A DNA stretch of 64,000 bases from Sphingomonas sp. Leaf22 (GTDB taxonomy: Bacteria > Pseudomonadota > Alphaproteobacteria > Sphingomonadales > Sphingomonadaceae). Numbering within the stretch: the first letter of the stretch is position 1; each line of letters starts with the position of its first letter. The stretch is from assembly GCF_001421715.1 (NCBI RefSeq), contig NZ_LMKP01000044.1, positions 62,001-126,000 of the forward strand. Reading direction: 5' to 3'. The notes beneath the pieces were generated by a model. The model saw only the letters and a program-made list of their open reading frames with translations, had not been told where the DNA came from and did not search any database. Positions 51,727-60,438 of this stretch are shown in pieces. The translations under genes and the position numbers were made by a program.

Positions 51727-52806
51727 ATGAAACGCATTCTGTCGACCTTGCTGCTGCTCGCAGCGCCTGCCACCGCCCAAAGCTATCGCCCCGATTTCGA
51801 CCCGTCGGCGCATAAAGGTCCGCGCAACGGCCCGGTCAACGAGGTCGCGGTACTGGGGTCGACGCATCTGTCGCAATTGCCCGACCGGTTCCGCCCCGAA
51901 GCGCTCGGACCGTTGCTCGACCGGTTGGCGGCGTGGAAGCCGCAGGCGATCGCGATCGAGGCGCTGTCGGGGGCACAATGCGATCAGTTGCGCCGCTATC
52001 CCTATCGCTATGCCGACATCGTTCCCGTTTATTGCTGGGACCCGGCCCCTGCCACGGCCGCGACCGGGCTCGACGTGCCGGCGGCGACCGCGGCCTATGA
52101 AGCGATGCTGGCGACGCTGCCCGCCCAGCCCGCACCGGCGGATCGGCGCAAGCTGGCGGCGCTGTTCCTCGCCGGTGGCGAGCAGGCGTCGGCGCTGGTC
52201 CAGTGGCTGCGGCTGCCGGCGGTCGAGCGCAAGGCGGGCGAGGGTCTGGACAAGACGCTGGTCGCGCGGCTCACCACGCTGGAGACCAAGCGCGACGAAA
52301 GCCTGATGATCGCGGCACGGCTGGCCGCCCGGCTGGGGCTTCAGCGCGTCTATGCGATGGACGATCATAGCGCCGACCGATCGGTGCCGAAGGCCGACGA
52401 GGCGGCCTATGGCAAGGCGATCCAGACCGCATGGGACAATCCGGCGACCAAGCGGCGGATGGCGGCGATCGACGTGATGCAGCGCGACCTTGCCACCGGG
52501 GCCGGCGTGTTGACGATGTATCGTGGCTTCAATGCGCCGGGCCAGGGGCAGGTCGCGTTCGACAGCGATTTCGGTGCGGCGTTGGAAGAGCCCTCCTCAC
52601 CGCGGTTCGGACGGCAATATGTCGCATATTGGGAGGTGCGCAATCTGCGCATGGCGGCGAATATCCGCGACATGCTGGCCGAAATGCCGGGGCCGGGGAT
52701 GCGCGCGCTGGTGGTCGTCGGCGCGTCGCACAAGCCGTATCTGGAGGCGTATCTGAACCAGATGCACGACGTCCGGATCGTCGACATCCGCCCGATGCTG
52801 CGCTGA
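51727..52806 (+). CDS. exported DUF5694-type (TraB/GumN-like) protein
   Basis: A 359-residue protein with a signal peptide (RILSTLLLLAAPATAQ). Start ATG 51727 follows AGGGGGA. The N-terminal core EVAVLGSTHLSQLP, PQAIAIEAL and the C-terminal RALVVVGASHKPYLEAYL resemble the DUF5694 group of TraB/GumN-like proteins, which have a conserved GTxH/GAxHK pattern of possible hydrolase residues. No experimental function is known to me. Preceded by 530 bp of repeat-rich DNA; followed 61 bp later by a channel gene. Confidence 0.65.
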   Translation: MKRILSTLLLLAAPATAQSYRPDFDPSAHKGPRNGPVNEVAVLGSTHLSQLPDRFRPEALGPLLDRLAAWKPQAIAIEALSGAQCDQLRRYPYRYADIVPVYCWDPAPATAATGLDVPAATAAYEAMLATLPAQPAPADRRKLAALFLAGGEQASALVQWLRLPAVERKAGEGLDKTLVARLTTLETKRDESLMIAARLAARLGLQRVYAMDDHSADRSVPKADEAAYGKAIQTAWDNPATKRRMAAIDVMQRDLATGAGVLTMYRGFNAPGQGQVAFDSDFGAALEEPSSPRFGRQYVAYWEVRNLRMAANIRDMLAEMPGPGMRALVVVGASHKPYLEAYLNQMHDVRIVDIRPMLR

Positions 52807-52867
52807 CGGAGCCGCGACCGGCGTCGATCGTTCCGATCGTGACACAGAACCATCCGGGGATGCGACC

Positions 52868-53647
52868 ATGGCCAAGGACGACGCGACCGCCGACACGCTG
52901 GCCGACAACGTCGACGACGCCCTGCTCGCCAAGACCCGCCCGCCGGTCGGCGCGATGCTGTTGCTCGGCATCGCGGCGGGGGCGCAGATCGCCTTCGGCG
53001 CGATCGGCTATCTGGTGGCGCAGGCCGGGGCGACAGCGGGCGGTGCGACGCAGTTGCTGTCGGGTGTCGCCTTCTCGGTCGGGCTGATGCTGGTGATGGT
53101 GACCGGCACGCAATTGTTCACCGGCAACACGATGCTGGTCCTGCCCGCCGCGCAGGACCGGTTGGGGATTGGCGAGACGGTGCGCGACTGGGCGATCGTG
53201 TGGGTCGCGAACCTGATCGGCAGCCTGGCGATCGCCGCGCTGTTCGTCGCGTCGGGCGCGCCGCACGCAATCGACGGCGCGGTCGCACAGGCGGCGCTGA
53301 AGACCGCCGATGCCAAGCTGGCCAAGGACGGGGTGGAACTGCTCGCGTCGGGCGTGCTCGCCAACATGCTGGTCTGCCTCGCGGTCTGGATGGCGACCGG
53401 CGCGCAGTCGGTGGCGGGCAAGATCGTCGGCGTCATCGGGCCGGTCGCGCTGTTCGTCGCGGCAGGGTTCGAACATTCGGTCGCGAACATGACGCTGCTG
53501 CCGATCGCGTGGGCCATCGATCCGGCGGCGGTGCCGGCGACCGCGATGGCGGGCAATCTGTTGCTGGCGACGGCGGGAAATATCGTCGGCGGGTCGCTGG
53601 TCGCGATCGTGCTGGCAGCGGGGCATCGCACGCTGAACACCGCATAG
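52868..53647 (+). CDS. formate/nitrite transporter family channel
   Basis: A 259-residue inner-membrane protein with six predicted membrane segments and FNT-family features: GAQIAFGAIGYLV, GTQLFTGNTMLV in the second helix region and AGFEHSVANMTLLP in the fifth-helix break. FNT channels move small monovalent anions such as formate, nitrite or hydrosulphide; substrate is not evident because no formate or nitrite enzyme is nearby. Confidence 0.88.
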   Translation: MAKDDATADTLADNVDDALLAKTRPPVGAMLLLGIAAGAQIAFGAIGYLVAQAGATAGGATQLLSGVAFSVGLMLVMVTGTQLFTGNTMLVLPAAQDRLGIGETVRDWAIVWVANLIGSLAIAALFVASGAPHAIDGAVAQAALKTADAKLAKDGVELLASGVLANMLVCLAVWMATGAQSVAGKIVGVIGPVALFVAAGFEHSVANMTLLPIAWAIDPAAVPATAMAGNLLLATAGNIVGGSLVAIVLAAGHRTLNTA

Positions 53648-53658
53648 GGCGGATATGA

Positions 53659-53679
53659 GAGAGGCCGCCGGGGTCTCTC
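53659..53679 (-). terminator. hairpin near the end of the small-ORF transcript
   Basis: GAGAGGCC and GGTCTCTC form an 8-bp stem (one G-T) around GCCGG. It lies between the channel gene and the tiny minus-strand ORF and could serve either strand; no T-tract follows. Confidence 0.4.
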
Positions 53680-53802
53680 GACACCCGACGACCTCAAGCA
53701 TGGTCAGCGGCCGGAAGTTCCAGCCCGGGAGACCATGCGAGCCGCATTCATGGCGCCACGGCGTTGACTGAGGGAGAATACCCCCCGCACGTGGCCCACG
53801 CT

Positions 53803-53859
53803 TTAGCGGCGCGTCTCCCGAACGAACTGAACCGAACCCACTGCTGAACCATGAGACAT
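53803..53859 (-). CDS. 18-residue ORF with extreme Shine-Dalgarno sequence
   Basis: The minus strand reads GAAAGGAGGTGATCC, 1 base, then ATG and 18 codons (MSHGSAVGSVQFVRETRR) to TAA. The 13-nt AAAGGAGGTGATC is complementary to the complete 3' end of 16S rRNA, with GGAGG 7 nt from the ATG, an ideal position. No other gene in the window has so long a match. Product and role are unknown; it could be a real small protein, a leader peptide or a ribosome-trapping RNA. Confidence 0.45.
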   Translation of the reverse strand: MSHGSAVGSVQFVRETRR

Positions 53860-53940
53860 CGGATCACCTCCTTTCGCTAGTTAAAGCCGTTACGCCCCGA
53901 ACGGTGGCGCACACGGAATCTGGGGCATCTCGCCGCTGCG

Positions 53941-53953
53941 TACAAGACTTGTA
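53941..53953. promoter_or_regulatory. 13-bp perfect palindrome upstream of the tiny ORF
   Basis: TACAAG-A-CTTGTA, 82 bp upstream of the tiny ORF start. Size and symmetry suit a dimeric repressor; no regulator can be named. Confidence 0.35.
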
Positions 53954-53997
53954 TTGCACGATGTTTCCGCCATAGTTCGCGCCCTGCCGACGCAGAC

Positions 53998-54525
53998 TCA
54001 GCGCAGTCCCGGCCGGCACCCCCGCACCACCGTTCCGATCGCCTTGTCGCCGGGCAGTTGCGCGACCGGGCCGTCGTCGATGGCGAAGCCGATCGCGCCG
54101 GCACGGGCCAACGCGTCGAGAAAGGTCTGCCCGGTCGTCACCGCCGCTTCGGCCGCGCCGTCGACGGTCTGCGTCGGGAAGGTTGCGGCGGCATCGGTGA
54201 CATAGAGGCGGATCGTGCGGCCCTGCCCCGGATGGACGAAGACGATGCGCTTCGCCCGCGGGTCGCAGCGGATGGCGAAGGCCGCCGCGCCGTTCGATTC
54301 GTACAGCGCGGCGCTGCCGCTCGCCGATGCCTGATAGCGCCAGCGCCCGGCCAGCGGCGTCGCGCCGTCGAGTTCGGGGGTCGGCAACTCGCCGGGCTTG
54401 AGCGCGCGTGGCGAAGGCGTGGGCCGGGGTGTAGGGGTCGGGCGCTCGGTCGGGGCCGGCGCAGGCGGCGGTTCGCTGGAACAACCCGCCAGCAGCACCA
54501 GCGACCAGAGCGCGACTCCCCGCAT
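53998..54525 (-). CDS. lipoprotein of a tandem paralogous pair, second gene
   Basis: A 175-residue lipoprotein with lipobox LLAGC (Cys15), then a Pro/Thr-rich spacer (PTERPTPTPRPTPSPR) and a folded domain beginning GRWRYQASASGSAALY. Its domain shares the pattern W-x-Y-x5-GSAA-x-Y-x4-AA, then RCDPRAKRIVF, with the upstream neighbour, so the two arose by duplication. ATG 54525 overlaps the upstream stop by one base (TGATG). Function unknown. Confidence 0.8.
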   Translation of the reverse strand: MRGVALWSLVLLAGCSSEPPPAPAPTERPTPTPRPTPSPRALKPGELPTPELDGATPLAGRWRYQASASGSAALYESNGAAAFAIRCDPRAKRIVFVHPGQGRTIRLYVTDAAATFPTQTVDGAAEAAVTTGQTFLDALARAGAIGFAIDDGPVAQLPGDKAIGTVVRGCRPGLR

Positions 54526-55043
54526 CAGCCGCGGCAATCCTCGGTCACGCGCAGGATTTCCGCCCAGCTCGGCAGGACCAGTCGCCCGATCCCGGCGCCT
54601 TCGACGACGAAGCGGCCCCGGCTGAACCCGATCGCGTCGAGCAGCCGGTCGCTGGCCGGCAGCGCCATACCGACGCCGCCGTCCATCGGCTGCACGGTGA
54701 CGCTGCGCTGCGTGCTGGTGGTGCGGATCGTCACCGTGCCGGCGGCGGGGCGGGGCGTGGCGAGGACCATCGTCACCTGCTTCGCCGCGCGGTTGCAGGT
54801 CAGGGTCGCGACCGGGGCCGCACCGCGAACGCCATAGATCGCCGCCGATCCGGTGCCGAGCCCACGATACTGCCAGTCGCCGAGAGTGCGCGGCAGGTCG
54901 CGCCAGTCGCTCACCGGCGGCGAGGTCGGCGCGACGGCGGCGGGTCGTGGCGCGGGCGATGGTGCGGTGACCGGCTCGGGCGGCGCACCCGGCGGCACGC
55001 ACCCGGCCAGCAGGAGAGCGGGGGCAAGGAACTTGATACGCAT
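54525..55043 (-). CDS. lipoprotein of a tandem paralogous pair, first gene
   Basis: A 172-residue lipoprotein (lipobox LLAGC, Cys14) with a Pro/Ala-rich spacer and a domain beginning GDWQYRGLGTGSAAIYGVRG. ATG 55043 is preferred, with AAGG 5 nt upstream; GTG 55049 is an in-frame alternative. Two C-terminal Cys-containing segments (TCNRAAKQVT, RVTEDCRG) match positions in the second paralogue. Function unknown. Confidence 0.8.
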   Translation of the reverse strand: MRIKFLAPALLLAGCVPPGAPPEPVTAPSPAPRPAAVAPTSPPVSDWRDLPRTLGDWQYRGLGTGSAAIYGVRGAAPVATLTCNRAAKQVTMVLATPRPAAGTVTIRTTSTQRSVTVQPMDGGVGMALPASDRLLDAIGFSRGRFVVEGAGIGRLVLPSWAEILRVTEDCRG

Positions 55044-55116
55044 CGCCACCTTATGGGCGATGCGGGCGGCGGCCTCAACCGGCGATGGGGCGTCGCGCCG
55101 CTTCCATCGAACCGCT

Positions 55117-55214
55117 CGTCATTCCGGCGCAGGCCGGAATCCATGGATCGGGAACGGTCGTGATGGAGTCGAGAGCATCCGACCCAATGGATCCCGGCCT
55201 GCGCCGGGATGACG
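55117..55214. repeat. palindromic repeat element, family A, intergenic copy
   Basis: A 98-bp element with inverted ends (CGTCATTCCGGCGCAGGCCG and the complement of CGTCATCCCGGCGCAGGCCG). Its interior GAGAGCATCCGACCCAATGG aligns with the copy at 26794-26892 inside a gene. A lone right arm (GAATCCGGCCCAAGCCGGGA) lies at 55299-55322. The rest of 55044-55330 holds no gene. Confidence 0.9.
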
Positions 55215-55330
55215 ATCTCTAAGCCATCTTCACGCACGCGCAGGCGGAAGGCCATACACGCCGACGTTGCGTGTTCAGCGTTGGCGTCAGTGTCTACGAA
55301 TCCGGCCCAAGCCGGGATGACGACCGTCGG

Positions 55331-57535
55331 CTACCGCCCCCGCCCGCCCCCGCCGGCCATGCGCATCGCCTTCTGCTTGCCATAGCGGGTCTTGCGGGTA
55401 CCGGGCTTGCCTTCGTTCGATCGGCCCATGATCGGTGCCTTGTGCTCGCTCGCCGGCAGGCCGAGTTCCTCGTTTTCGAGACTGCGGATCTCGTCGCGCA
55501 GCCGTCCGGCGGTCTCGAACTCCAGATTGGCCGCCGCCTCGCGCATCTGCTTTTCGAGGCTCTCGATATACGACCGCAGATTGTGGCCGACCATGTGGCG
55601 CGGGCCGTCCTCGTCGATCTCGACCGTCACCTGATCGCGCGAGGCGACGTCGGCGATGATATCGCCGATCTGGCGCTTGATCGTCGTGGGCGTAATGCCG
55701 TGCGCTTCGTTATATTCGCGCTGCTTTTCGCGACGGCGATCGGTTTCGGCAATGGCGCGTTCCATGCTGCCGGTCATCCGGTCGGCATAGAGGATCACCC
55801 GCCCGTCGACGTTGCGCGCGGCACGGCCGATCGTCTGGATCAGCGAGGTTTCGCTGCGCAGGAACCCTTCCTTGTCGGCGTCGAGGATCGCGACCAGCCC
55901 GCATTCGGGAATGTCGAGTCCTTCACGCAACAGGTTGATGCCGACCAGCACGTCATAGACACCCAGGCGCAAGTCGCGGATCAGCTCGATGCGCTCCAGC
56001 GTCTCGACGTCGCTGTGCATGTACCGGACTTTCAGACCGGCTTCGTGCATGAACTCGGTCAGGTCTTCGGCCATGCGCTTGGTCAGCGTGGTGACGAGCG
56101 TGCGATAGCCGTTCTTCGCCGTCTCCTTGGCCTCGTGGATCAGGTCGTCGACCTGTTCCTCGACCGGGCGGATCGTGATCGGCGGATCGATCAGGCCGGT
56201 CGGGCGAATGACCTGTTCGCTGAACACGCCGCCGGTCTGCTCCATCTCCCACCCGCCGGGCGTCGCCGACACGCACACCGTCTGCGGCCGCATCGCGTCC
56301 CATTCGTTGAAGCGCAGCGGCCGGTTGTCGATCGCGCTCGGCAGGCGAAAGCCATATTCGGCCAGCGTGATCTTGCGCCGGTGATCGCCGCGCGACATGC
56401 CGTTGATCTGGCCGATCGTCTGATGGCTTTCGTCGACGAACAGCAGCGAATTTTCCGGAAGATATTCGAACAGCGTGGGCGGCGGTTCGCCCGGCAGGCG
56501 TCCGGTCAGGAAGCGGCTGTAATTCTCGATCCCCGCGCACGAACCGGTGGCGGCGATCATTTCCAGATCGAAATTGGTGCGTTGTTCCAGCCGCTGCGCC
56601 TCCAGCAGCTTGCCCTCCATGACCAGTTCCTTCAGCCGCTCGGTCAGTTCGTGGCGGATCGCCTCGCCCGCCTGTTTCAGCGTCGGTCCCGGCGTCACAT
56701 AGTGCGAATTGGCATAGACGCGGATCGAATTGAGGCTGGCGACCTTCTTGCCGGTCAGCGGATCAAATTCGGTGATCTCCTCGATATCGTCGCCGAAGAA
56801 GGTGATCCGCCACGCGCTGTCGTCATAATGCGACGGGAACAGTTCGAGGCTGTCGCCGCGCACGCGGAAATTACCGCGCTGGAACGCGGCGTCGTTGCGC
56901 TTGTATTGCAGCGCGACCAGCTTGCGGACGATCTCGCGCTGGTCGACGACATCACCCTTCTTCAGGTCGAAAATCATCGCCGAATAGGTTTCGACCGATC
57001 CGATGCCGTACAGGCACGATACCGACGCGACGATGATGACGTCGTCGCGCTCCAGCAGCGACCGGGTGGCCGAATGCCGCATCCGGTCGATCGCCTCGTT
57101 GGTCGAGCTTTCCTTTTCGATATAGGTGTCGGACCGCGCGACATATGCTTCGGGCTGGTAGTAATCGTAATAGCTGACGAAATATTCGACGGCATTGTCG
57201 GGGAAGAATGACTTCATTTCGCCGTACAACTGCGCGGCAAGGATCTTGTTGGGGGCAAGGATCAGCGCCGGGCGCTGCAATTTCTCGATCGTCTTGGCCA
57301 TGGTGAAGGTCTTGCCCGAACCGGTGACGCCCAGCAGGACCTGATCCTTCTCCCCCGCGCGCGCCGCCGCGACCAGTTCGCGGATCGCGGTCGGCTGGTC
57401 GCCGGCGGGTTCGTAATCGGACTTGATGACGAAGCGTTTGCCCGCATCCACCTTGGCCGGGCGGGCGGGACGGTGAGGGACGAAGGTCTGGCCGGTTTCC
57501 GGCTCGGACAGGTCGGTGCGGATCGTGATCGCCAT
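55331..57535 (-). CDS. uvrB: excinuclease ABC subunit B
   Basis: A 734-residue UvrB, the helicase-like damage-verification subunit of nucleotide excision repair. ATG 57535 ([15 protein letters not shown]) is chosen; the longer frame to 57682 lacks homology. Walker A is [10 protein letters not shown], the beta-hairpin region is [22 protein letters not shown], later helicase motifs include [13 protein letters not shown] and [12 protein letters not shown], and the C-terminal UVR domain is [24 protein letters not shown]. The N-terminal and C-terminal extensions explain its length above the E. coli protein. Divergent from an amidohydrolase gene. Confidence 0.97.
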   Translation of the reverse strand: MAITIRTDLSEPETGQTFVPHRPARPAKVDAGKRFVIKSDYEPAGDQPTAIRELVAAARAGEKDQVLLGVTGSGKTFTMAKTIEKLQRPALILAPNKILAAQLYGEMKSFFPDNAVEYFVSYYDYYQPEAYVARSDTYIEKESSTNEAIDRMRHSATRSLLERDDVIIVASVSCLYGIGSVETYSAMIFDLKKGDVVDQREIVRKLVALQYKRNDAAFQRGNFRVRGDSLELFPSHYDDSAWRITFFGDDIEEITEFDPLTGKKVASLNSIRVYANSHYVTPGPTLKQAGEAIRHELTERLKELVMEGKLLEAQRLEQRTNFDLEMIAATGSCAGIENYSRFLTGRLPGEPPPTLFEYLPENSLLFVDESHQTIGQINGMSRGDHRRKITLAEYGFRLPSAIDNRPLRFNEWDAMRPQTVCVSATPGGWEMEQTGGVFSEQVIRPTGLIDPPITIRPVEEQVDDLIHEAKETAKNGYRTLVTTLTKRMAEDLTEFMHEAGLKVRYMHSDVETLERIELIRDLRLGVYDVLVGINLLREGLDIPECGLVAILDADKEGFLRSETSLIQTIGRAARNVDGRVILYADRMTGSMERAIAETDRRREKQREYNEAHGITPTTIKRQIGDIIADVASRDQVTVEIDEDGPRHMVGHNLRSYIESLEKQMREAAANLEFETAGRLRDEIRSLENEELGLPASEHKAPIMGRSNEGKPGTRKTRYGKQKAMRMAGGGGRGR

Positions 57536-57629
57536 GCGGATGGATATGGGTGACGCGGAACGGGACGGCAACATCGACCCTCGACACTTTGGCGAAAGCG
57601 GATAGCTTAAGGCCCAAAGGGGACCCAAC

Positions 57630-58958
57630 ATGCGCACACTGATCGCCACCGCCGCCTGCCTGTTCGCCGCGACGCCGGCCATGGCCGAACCCGACTGGGC
57701 ACCCGCCGTCCGCGCCGATTACACGGCGTCGCTGGGCGGGATGTGGGACTGGTTCCACCGCAATCCCGAATTGTCGTTCAGGGAGGTGAAGACCGCCGAG
57801 CGCATGGCGACCGAGCTGCGCGGCGTGCCGGGGATGCAGGTGACGACCGGCGTCGGTGGCACCGGCGTGGTCGGCGTGCTGAAGAACGGGGCCGGCCCGA
57901 CCGTGCTGGTCCGCGCCGATATGGACGGGCTGCCGGTCGAGGAGAAATCGGGCCTGCCCAATGCCAGCAAGGCGCGGCAGGTCGGCGTCGACGGGGTCGA
58001 GGCGCCGGTGATGCACGCCTGCGGCCACGATACCCATATCACCGCGATGGTCGGCACCGCCCGCCGGCTGGCCGCGCTCAAGGACCGGTGGAAGGGCACG
58101 ATCGTCTTCATCGTCCAGCCCGCCGAGGAACGCGTCGGAGGTGCGAAGGCGATGCTGGCCGATGGCCTCTATAGCCGCTTTCCCAAGCCTGATTACGCGC
58201 TGGCCTTCCACGTCGCCGCCGGGCTGCCGGCGGGCATGGTATCGGCATCGGAGGGAATCCAGTATTCGTCGTCGGACTCGGTCGATATCGACGTGCCCGG
58301 CATCGGCGCGCACGGGGCCAGCCCGCATGCCGGCAAGGACCCGGTCTATATGGCATCGCAGCTTGTGATCGCCTTGCAGGGCCTCATCAGCCGCGAACGC
58401 CAGCCGCTCGACCCCGGCGTCATCACCGTCGGTTCGTTCCATTCGGGGCTGAAGCACAATATCATCAGCGATATGGCGAAATTGCAGGTGACCGTCCGCG
58501 CCAATGACGAGGGGACGCGCAAGCAGCTGCTCGACGGGATCAGGCGCGTCGCGGGCGGCATCGGCACGCTGAACGGGATGCCCGCCGACAAGATGCCGGT
58601 GGTGAAGGTGATCGAGGGCACGCCGACCACGATCAACGACGCGCCGCTCGCCCGGCGGCTGAACGCGGTGATGGCGACGACACTGGGCCCGAAGAACGTG
58701 ATGCCCTTCGAACAGACCGGCATGGGTGCGGAGGACTTCGCCTATCTGGTCCAGCCGGATTCCAAGGTGAAGGGCTATTATTTCGCGGTCGGCGGCACGC
58801 CGATGGCGGACATCGTCGCGGCGCGGAATGGCGGCGCACCGGTGCCGTCGCACCATTCGCCCCTGTTCAAGGTCGCGCCCGAACCGTCGATCGTGACCGG
58901 CACGATCGCGATGACCGCCGCGGTGCTGGATCTGCTGGGGCCGAAAAAGGCGGGCTGA
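57630..58958 (+). CDS. exported M20-family amidohydrolase/peptidase
   Basis: A 442-residue metal-dependent hydrolase with a signal peptide ([18 protein letters not shown]). Start ATG 57630 follows AAAGGGG. The M20D-type motifs are [27 protein letters not shown], the metal ligands in [18 protein letters not shown] and the dimerisation domain around [14 protein letters not shown]. Relatives hydrolyse N-acyl amino acids or indole-acetyl amino acids (hippurate hydrolase-like). Precise substrate unknown; periplasmic. Confidence 0.9.
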   Translation: MRTLIATAACLFAATPAMAEPDWAPAVRADYTASLGGMWDWFHRNPELSFREVKTAERMATELRGVPGMQVTTGVGGTGVVGVLKNGAGPTVLVRADMDGLPVEEKSGLPNASKARQVGVDGVEAPVMHACGHDTHITAMVGTARRLAALKDRWKGTIVFIVQPAEERVGGAKAMLADGLYSRFPKPDYALAFHVAAGLPAGMVSASEGIQYSSSDSVDIDVPGIGAHGASPHAGKDPVYMASQLVIALQGLISRERQPLDPGVITVGSFHSGLKHNIISDMAKLQVTVRANDEGTRKQLLDGIRRVAGGIGTLNGMPADKMPVVKVIEGTPTTINDAPLARRLNAVMATTLGPKNVMPFEQTGMGAEDFAYLVQPDSKVKGYYFAVGGTPMADIVAARNGGAPVPSHHSPLFKVAPEPSIVTGTIAMTAAVLDLLGPKKAG

Positions 58959-58981
58959 CCCCGCCTTATCCCCGCCCCACC

Positions 58982-59101
58982 CCGTTCGGTTCGAGCAGCT
59001 TCGAGCTTGTCGAGAAGCGCCCGTCGAGAACTCGCTGTTCGGGGCAACCCCTTCTCGACTTCGGTTCTCGACAGGCTCGAACCTGCGCTCGAAGCAAACG
59101 G
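58982..59101. repeat. family B inverted-repeat element, copy 1 (120 bp)
   Basis: Ends CCGTTCGGTTCGAGCAGCTT and complement of CCGTTTGCTTCGAGCGCAGG, both running into CGAGCTTGTCGAGAA-like inner arms. A second copy lies at 61696-61814 and an arm at 31070-31097. Confidence 0.88.
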
Positions 59102-59127
59102 AAGGGAGGGTGGAAGTACGAAAAAGG

Positions 59128-59242
59128 CCGTTCGTGCTGAGCAGGGGCCGAGCGAAATCGAATACCCGTATCGAAGCACCCGCCACCAATGGTTCTTCGA
59201 TACGCCCCTTCGACAAGCTCAGCGGCTACTCTGGACGAACGG
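59128..59242. repeat. inverted-repeat element with CCGTTCGT ends (about 115 bp)
   Basis: CCGTTCGTGCTGAGC at the left faces the complement of CCGTTCGTCCAGAGTAGCCG at the right, with GAGCGAAATCGAA and CTTCGACAAGCTC inner arms. It touches the 3' end of glsA at 59249. Similar to, but distinct from, family B. Confidence 0.75.
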
Positions 59243-59248
59243 GTGGAG

Positions 59249-60163
59249 TCACCCGAACACCGACCAATCCGCCTTGTCTGCCAGCAACTCCAGCGCGCGT
59301 ATGCCGAGGATCGAATTCCCCTGCCGGTCGAGATTGTTCGACCACACAGCGATCGACGCGACCTGCGGCACGATGGCGAGGATGCCGCCTCCCACCCCGC
59401 TCTTGGCCGGCAGCCCGACCCGGTATGCGAAGTCGCCCGACCCGTCATATTGCCCACAGGTCGTCATCAACGACAGCAGCCGCCGCGTCCGCGTGGCGCG
59501 CCTGTCGCCCGCCGCATCGCCGGTCCGCGCGGTGCGGGTCAGGAACAGCCCGGCCTTCGCCAGCGACTTCGCATCGATCTCGATCGCGCATTGGTGGACA
59601 TAGGCCTCCATCACCTCGTCGATGTCGCAATGCAGATTGCCGTGATGCTTCGCGAAACTCATCATCGCGCGGTTCAGGTCGCCGCCGGTGCGGCCGGTTT
59701 CCAGCACGTCCTGATTGAGGATCACGTCGGCCAGCCCGGCCTCGCGGCCAATGAAGTCGACCACCGCGCGCGCGCAATCGTCGGCCTGGTGCTCGACCAG
59801 GATGTCGCACACCACCAGCGCGCCGGCATTGATGAACGGATTGCGCGGCACGCCCTTGTTGCGTTCGAGGTCGACGATCGAATTGAACGGATCGCCCGAC
59901 GGCTCGCGCCCGACGCGCTTGAACACCGCGTCCCCGCACGCCTCCAGCGCCATTTCGAGCGCAAAGACCTTGGCGATGCTCTGCAACGGAAAGCGGATAT
60001 GGGAATAGCCGCCATGGAACAGCCCGCCATCGGGCGTCGCCACCGCCATGCCGAACCAGTCGGGCGGATAGTCGAGCCCGGCGTCCGCCGCCGCCTCGAT
60101 TTCGGCGGCGTTGGCGGTGATCTCCTCCGTCACCTCGGCGACGATGCGGGCGAGGTCGGTCAT
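59249..60163 (-). CDS. glsA: glutaminase A
   Basis: A 304-residue serine-dependent beta-lactamase-fold glutaminase that hydrolyses glutamine to glutamate and ammonia. The catalytic SxxK pair is Ser62-Lys65 in PLQSIAKVFALE; other family segments are EPSGDPFNSI, PRNPFINAGAL and the C-terminal GGILAIVP. ATG 60163 is preferred over an upstream ATG at 60202. Length matches the family. Confidence 0.94.
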   Translation of the reverse strand: MTDLARIVAEVTEEITANAAEIEAAADAGLDYPPDWFGMAVATPDGGLFHGGYSHIRFPLQSIAKVFALEMALEACGDAVFKRVGREPSGDPFNSIVDLERNKGVPRNPFINAGALVVCDILVEHQADDCARAVVDFIGREAGLADVILNQDVLETGRTGGDLNRAMMSFAKHHGNLHCDIDEVMEAYVHQCAIEIDAKSLAKAGLFLTRTARTGDAAGDRRATRTRRLLSLMTTCGQYDGSGDFAYRVGLPAKSGVGGGILAIVPQVASIAVWSNNLDRQGNSILGIRALELLADKADWSVFG

Positions 60164-60251
60164 GGTGCTTCCTTGTTGCGAGACGGACGGCAGCGTTAGC
60201 ACGCACCCGTCACCTGCGTGAACCGTTCCCCGGCGCAGGCGGGGATACGGC

Positions 60252-60438
60252 TTTAGGACCGATCGACATTCAGCTGTCAGGCCAGCAAACTACTCCCCTC
60301 CCTGACAAGGGAGGGGCTGGGGGTTGGGTCGGTCTGCGAGGGAAAGTGGGCGCGCCACAACCGGCCTACCCACCCCCGACCCCTCCCTTATCAGGGAGGG
60401 GAGAAGGCAAGACCGTACTGAATGTCGATCGGCCCTAA
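60252..60438. repeat. family C inverted-repeat element, copy 2 (about 187 bp), overlapping the gspF stop
   Basis: Ends TTTAGGACCGATCGACATTC and the complement of TTTAGGGCCGATCGACATTC, with the same CTCCCCTCCCTGACAAGGGA arms as copy 1 (51409-51585). The right end includes 60435-60437, the gspF stop codon. The remaining 60164-60251 holds no gene, only a short GC-rich hairpin-like stretch near 60229. Confidence 0.92.

Larger units (their letters stand above)
53680..53997 (-). ncRNA. possible dual-function or leader RNA carrying a tiny ORF
   Basis: This 318-bp region between the channel gene and the lipoprotein genes has no ordinary gene. On the minus strand it has a 13-bp palindrome (53941-53953), a full anti-Shine-Dalgarno complement (53862-53874), an 18-codon ORF, then about 120 nt of GC-rich sequence with a hairpin at 53659-53679. 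A structured small RNA is one explanation; no known family was recognised. Confidence 0.3.

Noticed and set aside
53704-53751. Second tiny minus-strand ORF (15 codons, MNAARMVSRAGTSGR) after the 18-codon ORF.
   Set aside because: No Shine-Dalgarno sequence; not separable from chance.
53860-53876. Fragment of a 16S rRNA gene (match to its 3' end, GGATCACCTCCTTTC on the plus strand).
   Set aside because: The match stops after 15 nt on both sides and lies exactly at SD distance from an ORF on the other strand, so a Shine-Dalgarno sequence explains it better.
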